Made by a program: the position numbers and the translations under genes. A stretch of DNA of 51,008 bases from NCBI GenBank assembly GCA_013138975.1, contig WTBR01000033.1:1-51008 (forward strand). The letters are read 5' to 3'. The notes beneath the pieces are model-generated. The model did not search any database, was not told where the DNA came from, and saw nothing but the letters and a program-made list of their open reading frames with translations. Position 1 is the stretch's first letter, and each line of letters begins with the position of its first letter. Source of the stretch: Bacteroidales bacterium (GTDB taxonomy: Bacteria; Bacteroidota; Bacteroidia; Bacteroidales; UBA12077). Positions 15,130-24,636 of the stretch are shown in pieces.

Positions 15130-16521
15130 ATGACTTACGATTTAATTATATTAGGTAGCGGACCCGGAGGTTATGTAGCTGCAATCAGAGCATCACAATT
15201 AGGAATGAAAGTAGGAGTTGTTGAGAAATCAGAACTAGGTGGTATTTGCCTAAATTGGGGCTGTATTCCAACAAAATCTTTACTTAAAAGCGGGCAGGTT
15301 TTTAATTACATGAAACATGCAGCCGATTATGGTATCAGCATCGAAGGAGAAGTAAAAGCAGATTTTGGAAAAATGGTTGAGCGAAGCCGTGGTGTTGCCG
15401 AAGGAATGAGTAAAGGAATTCAGTTTCTTTTCAAAAAGAACAAAATTGAGCATGTAGCAGGTTTTGGTAAATTAAAAGGTGACGGAATTGTTGAGGTAAC
15501 TGATGCAGATGGGAATGTTCAGGAAATATCTGCAAAGAATATTATTATAGCAACAGGAGCACGATCGAAAGAACTTCCTAACCTAAAACAAGATGGTAAG
15601 AAAATAATTGGTTATCGTGAAGCTATGACCTTGCCAAAGCAGCCAAAATCCATGGTAGTAGTTGGTTCTGGAGCTATAGGTAGTGAATTTGCTAATTTCT
15701 ATAATGCAATCGGAACAGAAGTAACATTAGTTGAATTTTTACCAAGTATTGTTCCAGTAGAAGATATTGATGTTTCCAAACAACTCGGTCGATCTTTTAA
15801 AAAGGCAGGCATAAAAGTAATGGTTGGTTCTTCAGTAGAATCAGTTGATACCAGTGGAGAACTTTGTAAAGTTGTTATTAAAACGAAAAAAGGCGAAGAA
15901 ACTAAAGAGGTAGAGATAGTATTATCTGCAGTAGGCGTAACTCCAAATCTCGAAAATATTGGAATCGAAGAATTAGGAATCGAACTGGAAAAGGGTAAAG
16001 TAAAAGTTGACGATTATTATAAAACTAACGTCGATGGAGTTTATGCTATAGGTGATATCGTTCATGGGCCTGCATTAGCTCATGTTGCTTCAGCCGAAGG
16101 AATTACATGTGTAGAAAAAATATCAGGTTTAGAAGTTGAGCCTATTAATTATAATAATATACCTGGTTGTACATATACAACTCCTGAAGTTGCATCAGTT
16201 GGGTTAACAGAAGAAAAAGCTAAAGAAGCAGGATATGAAATTAAAGTGGGTAAATTTCCATTCACGGCTTCGGGTAAAGCAAGTGCTGCTGGAGAAAAAG
16301 ATGGATTTGTAAAATTAGTTTTCGATGAAAAATACGGAGAACTATTAGGAGCACATTTAATAGGAGCTAATGTTACAGAAATGATTGCTGAACTTGTTGT
16401 TGCTAAAAAATTAGAAACTACTGGTCATGAGTTGATTAAATCAATTCATCCACATCCAACAATGTCAGAAGCAATAATGGAAGCAGCGGCAGCTGCTTAT
16501 GATGAGGTAATACATATTTAA
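15130..16521 (+). CDS. lpdA: Dihydrolipoamide dehydrogenase (E3)
   Basis: This flavoprotein disulfide reductase of 463 residues starts at ATG 15130 (MTYDLIILGSGPGGY); an in-frame TTG seven codons upstream is less likely. It has the FAD-binding GSGPGG at 9-14, the redox pair Cys40 and Cys45 in GGICLNWGCIPTK, the NAD-binding GSGAIGSEFANF, YAIGD for FAD, and the dimer-partner catalytic His442 and Glu447 in HPHPTMSEA. It reoxidises lipoyl groups of 2-oxoacid dehydrogenase complexes or the glycine cleavage H protein. No E1, E2 or glycine cleavage genes adjoin it, so it is a stand-alone E3. A terminator follows at 16547-16576. Confidence 0.95.
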   Translation: MTYDLIILGSGPGGYVAAIRASQLGMKVGVVEKSELGGICLNWGCIPTKSLLKSGQVFNYMKHAADYGISIEGEVKADFGKMVERSRGVAEGMSKGIQFLFKKNKIEHVAGFGKLKGDGIVEVTDADGNVQEISAKNIIIATGARSKELPNLKQDGKKIIGYREAMTLPKQPKSMVVVGSGAIGSEFANFYNAIGTEVTLVEFLPSIVPVEDIDVSKQLGRSFKKAGIKVMVGSSVESVDTSGELCKVVIKTKKGEETKEVEIVLSAVGVTPNLENIGIEELGIELEKGKVKVDDYYKTNVDGVYAIGDIVHGPALAHVASAEGITCVEKISGLEVEPINYNNIPGCTYTTPEVASVGLTEEKAKEAGYEIKVGKFPFTASGKASAAGEKDGFVKLVFDEKYGELLGAHLIGANVTEMIAELVVAKKLETTGHELIKSIHPHPTMSEAIMEAAAAAYDEVIHI

Positions 16522-16546
16522 AGATAAAATTGGCATTAAATATTGA

Positions 16547-16576
16547 AGAGGGTGATTATTTCATCCTCTTTTTTTT
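16547..16576 (+). terminator. Intrinsic terminator after lpdA
   Basis: AGAGGGTGA (16547-16555) pairs with TCATCCTCT (16561-16569), with one G-T wobble and a five-base loop, followed by eight T residues. It closes the lpdA unit and separates it from the exported-protein island. Confidence 0.9.
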
Positions 16577-16780
16577 GTTTAACTTTTTTCTAGAATAAGC
16601 GTAATTTAAATTGATTATAAATAAGGCTATGTGCCTTTATGATTTAAGGTTTAGAGTTTTATGTTATAAAAAAATAATTATTTTTAATAAATAATTACAT
16701 ACATATATATAAATATTTAGTAATTATGCATTCTAATTTATTGATGAGAATTATTAAAACTTTGTTATTTATTTAAGCTT

Positions 16781-19700
16781 ATGTCATATCTAAAAAATCT
16801 GAAGAGGTTGAAATATACCTCATTGCTTATTTGTGTCTTTTTATTTAGTAAACAATATACCAGCGCACAGACTACTCAAACAATGTTAACTGTAGATAGC
16901 TATAGAATTACTGTAAAAGGTAATGATTCTTTGTATGTAAATGGCACAGTAAGTGTCAAAGAAAATAGTTCCCAAACCGATAATTTACACATTGAAGGCG
17001 GTTTCATACTAACCGACACATTGATAAATAATGTGGACAGCTTGTTTTTAACAAGTACCAACCCGGCATTGTCCAATGATTCGTTAGATAGATTATTATC
17101 AACCTCAATGGGGGAGGTTATATTTAGAGATAATAGAGATAAATTTATAAAAAGTAGATCTTCAATATTTTTTACCGATCTTACTGTAGATCAGGGGAAA
17201 TTAGTTTTAGACACTAGCGTTAAAGTTATTAAAGTTCTTGGAGAAATTGACTTAGATCAAGGTGATTTGTATTTAAATGGGAGTAATATTGAGTTATATG
17301 ATTTATTTGAAACAATTAATCTTACATCAGGAAAAATTAAATCAGGAGCAGAATCAAATGATTTTAAGATATATGATGATAGTACAGGATTTATAAAAGC
17401 TGTAAAGTATTATAAGGATAGCACAGGTACAGATGATTATTCTCCAAATGATCCAGCCAATTTAGGTTTTTCGGTTGATTCACCTGAAGGTATAAACAAA
17501 ATATTTATTACTAGATTTCATGAATCTGATACAACAGTAACCGATGGAGGTATTAAAAAATCGTATCTAATTAATATAGCAGATGAAGATGTGAATCTTG
17601 GAGCTAGTAAAAATCTACAGTTTTCTTATTTTGAAAGTGATTTGTTTGGCGATTTAATAGATAATGATTCCAGTTTAAGAATTTTCTTTAAATCATTTGA
17701 GAGTGAAAGATATCAGTATATTGGTTCCGATTCTATAGGTAATAACGATATTTATGTAAATGGAGTAAACTTTAACGAAGGTTACTATACAATAGCAGAC
17801 TCCATTTGTGATAATCCGCCAAGAGTAAATCTTGGCGCAAACCGGATTGTTTGTGAAGGTGATGAAATAAACTTAATAGCGGACCCTGTATACACCGATG
17901 ATGATGATGAGGGGCTTATGGCCTATAAATGGTGGTCGCCCGATTTTGTTATTGATAATTCTGATGAACTCAACAATACTACATTATCTGTTTCAAGCAG
18001 TACTATAAATAATTTTTTTAATGATACTTTATCAATTTATATAAGTGTAGCTGATAAAAGAGGCTGTATTAACTATGATACGATTCAGTTTTATATTTTT
18101 CAAAATCCTGAGTTAAATATTCAAACTAATGTACCCTCCTCAGAATTCATTTGTATTGGGGACATAATAAATTTATATGATACAAAAAATAGCGAAGGAG
18201 AATATCGTTGGACTTTTGATCAAGAGCCATATCTAGACACACTCGAAAGTCCTAGTTATGTTTATCGAAATCAAGATGGACTTCATGAAGTAAAATTGGA
18301 GTATACAGATTCGAATGGATGTGAGGTAGTAAGTCAAATACAACTTGAAATACACTCTCTTCCTGAACCATCTTTCATAGTGGATAATGAGAATTGTTTA
18401 GGCAGTGAATTATTTTTAGAAAATGCTTCATTCTTAAATACTGAAAATATAAGTGGAGTAATATCAACGTACTCATGGGATATGGGCAATGGAAATCAGA
18501 TTACTATTACTCCAAACGAAATAGTCTCTGACTCTAATTTGGTGTATCTTACTGATACCATAAGAGATAATGGAGGAATCCCAGGGCCAGACTTAACATA
18601 CTGGTATAATAAAATAGGATCGTACAATATACGTTTAACTGCAGAAACATATAGTGAATGCATAAACGATACTGTGATTTCAGTTCATGTGTATGATTCT
18701 GTTTATGCAGCATTTGACACAATTTTAACAAATGTTTGCTTGGGTGTAGAATCAAGGTTTATTCCGGGCAATACAACCTCCGATACTAATTTAGTAGCCG
18801 AATATCAATGGCATTTTAATGATACAGTAATAATATCCAATTTTCTTGATGATACTGTAAATTATCAATTTGAGGAATCCGGAACATATAGCGTAAGTTT
18901 TATTGCTGTTTCTAAATTTGGATGTACTGATACCCTTACTCAAAATATTAATATTTACGCTGCGCCTACAGCAATATTTACAGTTGACCCGGTTTGTTTG
19001 AATACAAATAGTGAGTTTATTAGTTCAGGTTCTTCACCAAGTTCTATTGATTATATTTGGTATTTGGAAGATACTACAATCTATAGTTCATCGGACGTAA
19101 TTGTTGATTATGCTTTTAATAATGCTGGAAAGCATAAAGTAGAACTTGAAATTGCATTTAACAATGGATGTAAATCTACTTTTACCGATTCCGCAATCGT
19201 ACTTGCAAATCCTGATGCAAGCTTTACAGTTACAAATGCTTGTGTTAATAATCAAGGAGATCCTTTAATAGTAAATACTTCAAGTAATTTAAATAGTGAG
19301 TATAATTGGGATTTTGGAGATGGTACAATCACTGAATCTGAACAGCCAATAAAAACATACAAAGATGCAGGAAAATACAATGTTACCTTAAATGCAAAAA
19401 GCGATTATATTATTAATAATTTACCCTTAAGGTGTAATACTGTTTATACCGATTCGATTAATATTTTCAATATATCTTCAGCGAACTTTAAAGTTGATGA
19501 ATATACAAATGTATGTGAAGGCAATACATCTGCATTTGTACTTTCAGAATTAGTAAACACACAATTTGTTGATCATTATGAATGGGATTTCGTTATCGAT
19601 ACAGTTATATCATATCCTCCAGATCAAGTAGATTATGATTTTAGTAATGATGGAACGTACAATGTTACATTAAAAACTGTAACAGAAGATGGATGTATAT

Positions 19701-22264
19701 ATAAGGCAACAAATACAATTGAAATTTTAAATACGCCGGATGCAGTAATAATAACAGATAGCGTTTGTGAAGGTGAAGAGCTAATGTTTAGTATTCCAGA
19801 AAACATTAGAAATGCGAATGATGAGTATTCTTGGTACTTAGATAATACTTTTATAGGAAATGGATGGTATGCAAGTAGTATTAAACCTCAAGGTACATAT
19901 CAGTTAATTTTAAATATAAAAACACCTCAATCTTGTGAAAATAAAGACACAAGTTATGCTGTAATACATGAATTACCATCTGATATATTTCAGAATGAAA
20001 TAAATGTTTGTTCCGATACACTGCAATTAGTTGGAGAAAATATAGAATACGATTATCTATGGAATGATATTCTTTCGGGGGATTCATATACTGTTACATA
20101 CGATCAAATATGTGAGCTTGTAAAAACAGATAAAATTACTGGATGTCAATCCAATGAAACAATCGAAGTTTCTTTAAAACAGCCCTTAAATGTTGAAATT
20201 GGTAATGATACAAGTGTATGTGGAAACATTGTTCTTGATGCCGGTTATTTTGGGAGTACAGCAATTTACAATTGGTCGAATGGTGAAACAAGTCGATATA
20301 TTAATGTTAATACTAGCAATAAATATAAAGTAACTGTCGATGAAGGTGTATGTTCCGTTTCGGATTCTATTCAGATAATTGTAAATACTATTCCAACGAT
20401 AGATTTAGGAGCAGATATTGAAATCTGCGCATTTGAAACTGTAAATTTAAATGCTGAAATTCCTGATGGGTTAAGTTACGTATGGTCTAATGATGAAATT
20501 ACAAGTAATATTGAAGTTAATTCGGATATAGCACAATCACTTAATTATAGAGTTACTGTAAGCGATGTAAATAATTGTATCGCATCCGATCAAATAAAAC
20601 TTACTTTCAATCCTGTCCCAAATCTTGATTTAGGTGCAGATATTACAACTTGCCAGAATATCGATGTTGTTCTTAATGCAAGTATTGTAAATGGCACTTA
20701 CTTGTGGAGTACAGGTGATACAGATCCGATACTTTTTCCTTCAGAAAATGGAAGTAATATTATTACAAAAGATTATAGTGTAATAGCAACAAATCAATAT
20801 ACTTGTGTAAGTAAAGATACTGTATCTGTCCAGTTTAACCCCGTACCGGAACTTATTCTTCAAGATGAGATTATTGCATGTGGAAACGAGGAGGTTAAAC
20901 TTTCTGCTTATAATCCTGATATAATTTCATACGCATGGAATAATGGAAGTATTGATTCCGTATTAACTATAAACCCTCAAACAGACGGAGAAGGAATATA
21001 TTATGTAACAATTGAAAATCAGTACAATTGTATGTCAACTTCAAACCAGACAAATGTAGCGTTTAAAACTATCCCGAATCCGATACTTCCTGATGAAATA
21101 ACAGGATGTAATGAAATAAATCTTGATGCAGGCAATTTTGGTGCAGAGTTCCTGTGGAATGATAATATTACCACACAGGGTAGAACAATTTATGAATCTG
21201 GATTATATACCCTTGAAATTACAAATGGTAGCAATTGTTCTATTATCGATTCCATTGAAGCTACGGTAAATTATGTCACAAAACCTTATATGGGGCCTGA
21301 TATTTCGATGTGTACAAACGATCAAAAAGTATTGAGAACAGGTATTCATGATTCCGAATATACTTTCGAATGGAACGGTTATTCAACTGGTGATACCATG
21401 CTGATTGCTACTCCCGGAACATATATTGTGCGTGCAATGCATTCAAATGCATGTGAAGATTCCGATACCATCGAAGTAATTGGCAGAACATTACCCTCAC
21501 TTGATTTGGGCCCTGATATATACAAGTGTACAAATGATAATATAATTTTAGACGCGGGTGATGAAGGACTAGCATATTTTTGGGAAAGCTCAAATGGCAT
21601 AGTTGCAAGCGATCGACTTTTTGAAGTTCCCGATACAGGGAAATATTGGGTTCAAGTAACTAATGAATACAGCTGTTCACAAAGTGATACTATTTTAATA
21701 AAACATACCAGTTTATCAATCGAGCCATTGTTTATTACTAATAGTAAATTAGTAGCAGCCGATTCTGTATTATTTGTTGATATGTCGCAACCCGAACCTG
21801 TAAGTTGGTTGTGGGAATTTGGAGATTTACAACAATCTATTTTACAAAACCCGGTACATGTGTATTATGGAGGAGGTAATTACCAAGTAATTTTACATGC
21901 AAGTAACTCCGTATGTAATGCTTCAATTGTAAAAATAATTGAAGTAGAAAATAGAGATAAGTTGGGCGATGAAGAAGAGGGTGAAGCAGGCCTGTTTGGT
22001 GATAAATTTATCGAAATACAAAATGTTAAAGTATATCCAAATCCCACTAACGGAAACTTTACTATTGAAGCTGAGCTAAGTGCCAGATCAAATGCAAACC
22101 TTTATATTTTTGATTTAATGGGGCGGCTAATTAAAGTAAGTAAGTTCAACGATGTCGAAATTTTAAATCAGGATATCGATATACAAGGCAAAGGAGCAGG
22201 AATTTATATTATTAAAATAATAGCAGGTACCGATCATAAAACATATAAAATTATTAAGCAGTAA
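16781..22264 (+). CDS. Giant PKD/Ig-repeat surface protein with T9SS type A sorting domain
   Basis: The 1,827-residue protein has a signal peptide (hydrophobic core about 14-23, cleavage near TSAQ). Residues 40-330 form a unique N-terminal region. From about 345 to 1720 it is built from Ig-like units with a recurring pattern of a cysteine pair and phrases such as LGADIEICAFETVNLNA and LWSTGD. PKD domains are clear at about 845-870 (YNWDFGDGTITESEQP) and about 1675 (WLWEFGDLQQ). The final 80 residues are a type A T9SS C-terminal domain: VYPNPTNGNFTIEAE, LYIFDLMGRLIK and GAGIYIIKI. It should be exported by T9SS and attached to the cell surface or released. It looks like an adhesin; no enzyme domain was recognised. 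It opens the exported-protein island. Confidence 0.85.
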   Translation: MSYLKNLKRLKYTSLLICVFLFSKQYTSAQTTQTMLTVDSYRITVKGNDSLYVNGTVSVKENSSQTDNLHIEGGFILTDTLINNVDSLFLTSTNPALSNDSLDRLLSTSMGEVIFRDNRDKFIKSRSSIFFTDLTVDQGKLVLDTSVKVIKVLGEIDLDQGDLYLNGSNIELYDLFETINLTSGKIKSGAESNDFKIYDDSTGFIKAVKYYKDSTGTDDYSPNDPANLGFSVDSPEGINKIFITRFHESDTTVTDGGIKKSYLINIADEDVNLGASKNLQFSYFESDLFGDLIDNDSSLRIFFKSFESERYQYIGSDSIGNNDIYVNGVNFNEGYYTIADSICDNPPRVNLGANRIVCEGDEINLIADPVYTDDDDEGLMAYKWWSPDFVIDNSDELNNTTLSVSSSTINNFFNDTLSIYISVADKRGCINYDTIQFYIFQNPELNIQTNVPSSEFICIGDIINLYDTKNSEGEYRWTFDQEPYLDTLESPSYVYRNQDGLHEVKLEYTDSNGCEVVSQIQLEIHSLPEPSFIVDNENCLGSELFLENASFLNTENISGVISTYSWDMGNGNQITITPNEIVSDSNLVYLTDTIRDNGGIPGPDLTYWYNKIGSYNIRLTAETYSECINDTVISVHVYDSVYAAFDTILTNVCLGVESRFIPGNTTSDTNLVAEYQWHFNDTVIISNFLDDTVNYQFEESGTYSVSFIAVSKFGCTDTLTQNINIYAAPTAIFTVDPVCLNTNSEFISSGSSPSSIDYIWYLEDTTIYSSSDVIVDYAFNNAGKHKVELEIAFNNGCKSTFTDSAIVLANPDASFTVTNACVNNQGDPLIVNTSSNLNSEYNWDFGDGTITESEQPIKTYKDAGKYNVTLNAKSDYIINNLPLRCNTVYTDSINIFNISSANFKVDEYTNVCEGNTSAFVLSELVNTQFVDHYEWDFVIDTVISYPPDQVDYDFSNDGTYNVTLKTVTEDGCIYKATNTIEILNTPDAVIITDSVCEGEELMFSIPENIRNANDEYSWYLDNTFIGNGWYASSIKPQGTYQLILNIKTPQSCENKDTSYAVIHELPSDIFQNEINVCSDTLQLVGENIEYDYLWNDILSGDSYTVTYDQICELVKTDKITGCQSNETIEVSLKQPLNVEIGNDTSVCGNIVLDAGYFGSTAIYNWSNGETSRYINVNTSNKYKVTVDEGVCSVSDSIQIIVNTIPTIDLGADIEICAFETVNLNAEIPDGLSYVWSNDEITSNIEVNSDIAQSLNYRVTVSDVNNCIASDQIKLTFNPVPNLDLGADITTCQNIDVVLNASIVNGTYLWSTGDTDPILFPSENGSNIITKDYSVIATNQYTCVSKDTVSVQFNPVPELILQDEIIACGNEEVKLSAYNPDIISYAWNNGSIDSVLTINPQTDGEGIYYVTIENQYNCMSTSNQTNVAFKTIPNPILPDEITGCNEINLDAGNFGAEFLWNDNITTQGRTIYESGLYTLEITNGSNCSIIDSIEATVNYVTKPYMGPDISMCTNDQKVLRTGIHDSEYTFEWNGYSTGDTMLIATPGTYIVRAMHSNACEDSDTIEVIGRTLPSLDLGPDIYKCTNDNIILDAGDEGLAYFWESSNGIVASDRLFEVPDTGKYWVQVTNEYSCSQSDTILIKHTSLSIEPLFITNSKLVAADSVLFVDMSQPEPVSWLWEFGDLQQSILQNPVHVYYGGGNYQVILHASNSVCNASIVKIIEVENRDKLGDEEEGEAGLFGDKFIEIQNVKVYPNPTNGNFTIEAELSARSNANLYIFDLMGRLIKVSKFNDVEILNQDIDIQGKGAGIYIIKIIAGTDHKTYKIIKQ

Positions 22265-22422
22265 GTTATGATGCAGGAAACAGAAAGTAGGATGCAGTGT
22301 GCAGGATACAGGAAACAAGATATAGGATGCCCTGAGCCATTGTCACACTGAGCTTGTCGAAGTGTGAACTAAGTGAAAATCCTAATATGAAAAGGGTATC
22401 AGTAGTAAACAAATTATTTTAA
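22265..22422. other. Intergenic repeat tract before the transglutaminase-like gene
   Basis: The first 70 bases carry degenerate repetitions of a purine-rich unit resembling GGATACAGGAAACA. They are followed by the palindromic element at 22343-22367 and then by AACAAATTATTTTAAATG at 22408-22425, which recurs almost exactly before the gene at 33780. No promoter consensus is evident. Confidence 0.5.
22343..22367. repeat. Dispersed palindromic element, single copy
   Basis: A 25-bp imperfect palindrome, TCACACTGAGC followed by TTGTCGAAGTGTGA. It is the reverse complement of the core tandemly repeated at 2365-2436, and matches 33715-33739 at 24 of 25 positions. It lies 55 bp before the transglutaminase-like gene. 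Confidence 0.75.
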
Positions 22423-23847
22423 ATGAAAAAACTTTTAATAATAATAAGTCTATTTATAATTAAAGCACATGGTTTTGCTCAAGAGCCTACCGAGACTATT
22501 AGCACAGAGGAAGCTCAAGTAGGAGCCAAAGGCCTAATGAAAGAACTCTTTATGTTTCAAATGGCAAAAGATGTTCTGGAAATAAGGCAATTAATTTCTG
22601 ACAATGAGCTAGGCGATAGCGTAGAAAATTATATGAATAACTACGACAATGCTTTGTTTTTTAAAAGCACTTTAGATTATGACTTTTTTTGGAATTCTGT
22701 TCTTGGACGAAAAAAATATAAAGTACCCTCAAGCCAATTGTTCCTAGATGACAAAGATAAATATCTTGAAAATAATGAGGTAGATACATCCATCGATTTT
22801 GATATTGTATTAACTCCTCACTGGGAAGATCCTGACAAGGAAGACAAATTAAAAGATTACAGCGTTAAAATTACATCTGGCAACTTTACCAACTTATCTT
22901 TTTCGGACGATGAGAAAGAAAACTTAAATGCAGTTCTAAATTCTCCTTTTACAACAAATGTTGCTACTCCAAAGGAGGCTAAAGTAAATGAGGCAGTTTT
23001 TAATGGTTTGGCAGCATTACGTCCGCTATGTGAGGATCTAAAAATTGATGATGGCGAAGTAAATGAGACAGAAGAGTTAATAAATTTAGCAGTGACAATT
23101 TTAGGTGAAGCAGAATTTGGAAGGAGTGATAGGGGAGAATCAGGTAAATATGATAGCGAATTTTGGAAGGTGGGGAACTGTGTTGATCTTAACAATAGTG
23201 AGGTTGCTAATTCAGAAATAGGACTTCGGTTGACATTAATTGAAGATAAAAATCCTTCAGATGCAGTTCACGCAATATATTCGAATCCCAGTGATTGGTC
23301 TATAGATTGTGCAGAATTTATTCAAATTACGTTATGGTATTTAATGATTGAAAAATATGATGATAGCTCTTTTGATAATTATATTAAAACAATAATTGAT
23401 CCAAACTCTGATATTTGTTCAAATAAAGCTTTTACACTAAAGCTTCATGGTTCAACAGGAATAATTACTCAAATAAAGTATGCACGATATTATAGTCCTG
23501 ATGATAAATTTTGGGATGAAAATATAGATGTTACAGAGAACCCAATGTATCAAGGTGTACCAGAAACAGCAGATGAGATTTTAAATAATGCTCCAATGGG
23601 TACAAGAATTGCAGTTAAAAATTTGGCGGCAGAATCATTTTCTGCTTGGGAATTTGAAAATGCTATAAAAATAGGTCATGATTTATATGCAGCTCATGGT
23701 TTTGGCAGTACTAATAAATTTACATTAGAACAAATAAAAGAGAAATTAGCAAGAATCACATATGAAAACGATATTCCTTTCAATGAGTATCTGTTAAAAA
23801 ATGTTTTTGTAGCGGAAATTGAAATTTATGACACAGATATTAAATAA
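22423..23847 (+). CDS. Exported Tgl-like protein-glutamine gamma-glutamyltransferase with N-terminal module shared with the M15 peptidase protein
   Basis: The 474-residue protein has a signal peptide ending near GFAQ (17-20). Residues 21-205 are homologous to the same region of the 1,010-residue M15 protein at 33780, for example EEAQxxxxGxxKELFxF and VRQ/IRQ. Residues 280-445 match Bacillus Tgl, the spore-coat transglutaminase. The catalytic triad is conserved: Cys296 in SIDCAEFIQITLWY, Glu412 in AWEFENAIKIG and His425 in YAAHGFG. The Glu-His spacing is 13, as recalled for Bacillus subtilis Tgl (Glu187, His200). Tgl forms isopeptide bonds between glutamine and lysine side chains. Export in a Gram-negative suggests cross-linking of surface proteins or attack on other cells; both are inference. 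A TonB-C-like gene follows after 11 bp. Confidence 0.75.
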   Translation: MKKLLIIISLFIIKAHGFAQEPTETISTEEAQVGAKGLMKELFMFQMAKDVLEIRQLISDNELGDSVENYMNNYDNALFFKSTLDYDFFWNSVLGRKKYKVPSSQLFLDDKDKYLENNEVDTSIDFDIVLTPHWEDPDKEDKLKDYSVKITSGNFTNLSFSDDEKENLNAVLNSPFTTNVATPKEAKVNEAVFNGLAALRPLCEDLKIDDGEVNETEELINLAVTILGEAEFGRSDRGESGKYDSEFWKVGNCVDLNNSEVANSEIGLRLTLIEDKNPSDAVHAIYSNPSDWSIDCAEFIQITLWYLMIEKYDDSSFDNYIKTIIDPNSDICSNKAFTLKLHGSTGIITQIKYARYYSPDDKFWDENIDVTENPMYQGVPETADEILNNAPMGTRIAVKNLAAESFSAWEFENAIKIGHDLYAAHGFGSTNKFTLEQIKEKLARITYENDIPFNEYLLKNVFVAEIEIYDTDIK

Positions 23848-23858
23848 AACATAAGACA

Positions 23859-24353
23859 ATGAAAAAACTAATATTTATTTTTTTTGTAGCAATAATTATG
23901 AGCAAAGTTTATAGTCAAAGTGGTAAAGCAACATTTATTAATCAATGGCTTATTGTTAATGATAGTTTAAAATACACATCAGAAAGTACTAAGGATAATG
24001 TAGAAATGAAGATATTGGGTGATTCATGTTTTAAACATATTGATATAGATGTTTATTTAAAGCCACATTTTAAAGCGTATTTTCCTGGTGGCAAAAAAGC
24101 ATTAAAAGAATTTATTATTAATAATATAGAATATCAGGAATACAATAAAGTTTCAGTAGTTGTAATTGTCGGTTTTATCGTTACATCAGATGGTAGTATT
24201 AATAAAATAGGTATAAGAAAAGGTGTTAATGATAGTTTTGATTTAGCGGCAATAAAATTAATAAATAAAATGCCAAAATGGATTCCAGCACAAAATGATG
24301 GAAAGAATATACATTCATTTGTATTATTACCAATCAGTTTCGAAATAGAGTAA
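23859..24353 (+). CDS. Small exported TonB C-terminal-domain-like protein
   Basis: The 164-residue protein has a cleavable signal peptide (MKKLIFIFFVAIIMSKVYSQ) and no membrane anchor or proline-rich spacer. Residues 95-164 resemble the TonB C-terminal domain: VGFIVTSDGSINKIGIRKGV, DLAAIKLINKMPKWIPAQNDGK and a final LPISFEIE. Free-standing TonB-C domains are widespread in Bacteroidota and not all energise receptors. It begins 11 bp after the transglutaminase-like gene, so the two are probably co-transcribed. It may be a binding partner or immunity protein of that enzyme; this is inferred from position alone. Confidence 0.65.
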   Translation: MKKLIFIFFVAIIMSKVYSQSGKATFINQWLIVNDSLKYTSESTKDNVEMKILGDSCFKHIDIDVYLKPHFKAYFPGGKKALKEFIINNIEYQEYNKVSVVVIVGFIVTSDGSINKIGIRKGVNDSFDLAAIKLINKMPKWIPAQNDGKNIHSFVLLPISFEIE

Positions 24354-24388
24354 AATAAAAATTTATTTGATTTGAATTCCCCCACTCG

Positions 24389-24543
24389 GCGAAGTCTCTG
24401 ACTTCGTCGTAAATAAAAAGCAGACTGTGTCTGCAAAAGAAAAGGAAAAAATGAATATTGGAATGAAAAAGAAGATAGGATGATTGAATGGAAATGTAGT
24501 TGAAAGACTACTAAATTAGATAAAACGAAGTCAGAGATTTCGC
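24389..24543. repeat. Inverted repeat, 19-bp arms
   Basis: GCGAAGTCTCTGACTTCGT at 24389-24407 pairs with ACGAAGTCAGAGATTTCGC at 24525-24543, with 18 of 19 positions complementary. The 283-bp gap between two genes that holds it has no coding content. A small hairpin, GCAGAC with GTCTGC, sits at 24420-24434. CACTCGGCGAAG also recurs at about 12046-12057 upstream of znuA, so the element is dispersed. Confidence 0.6.
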
Positions 24544-24636
24544 TTAGCGAGGGATTTTAAAAATAGAAAATCTGTATATGATAAAATCAAAAAATACATT
24601 AATTAAATAATTAACACAATTTAAAATTTAACAAAA

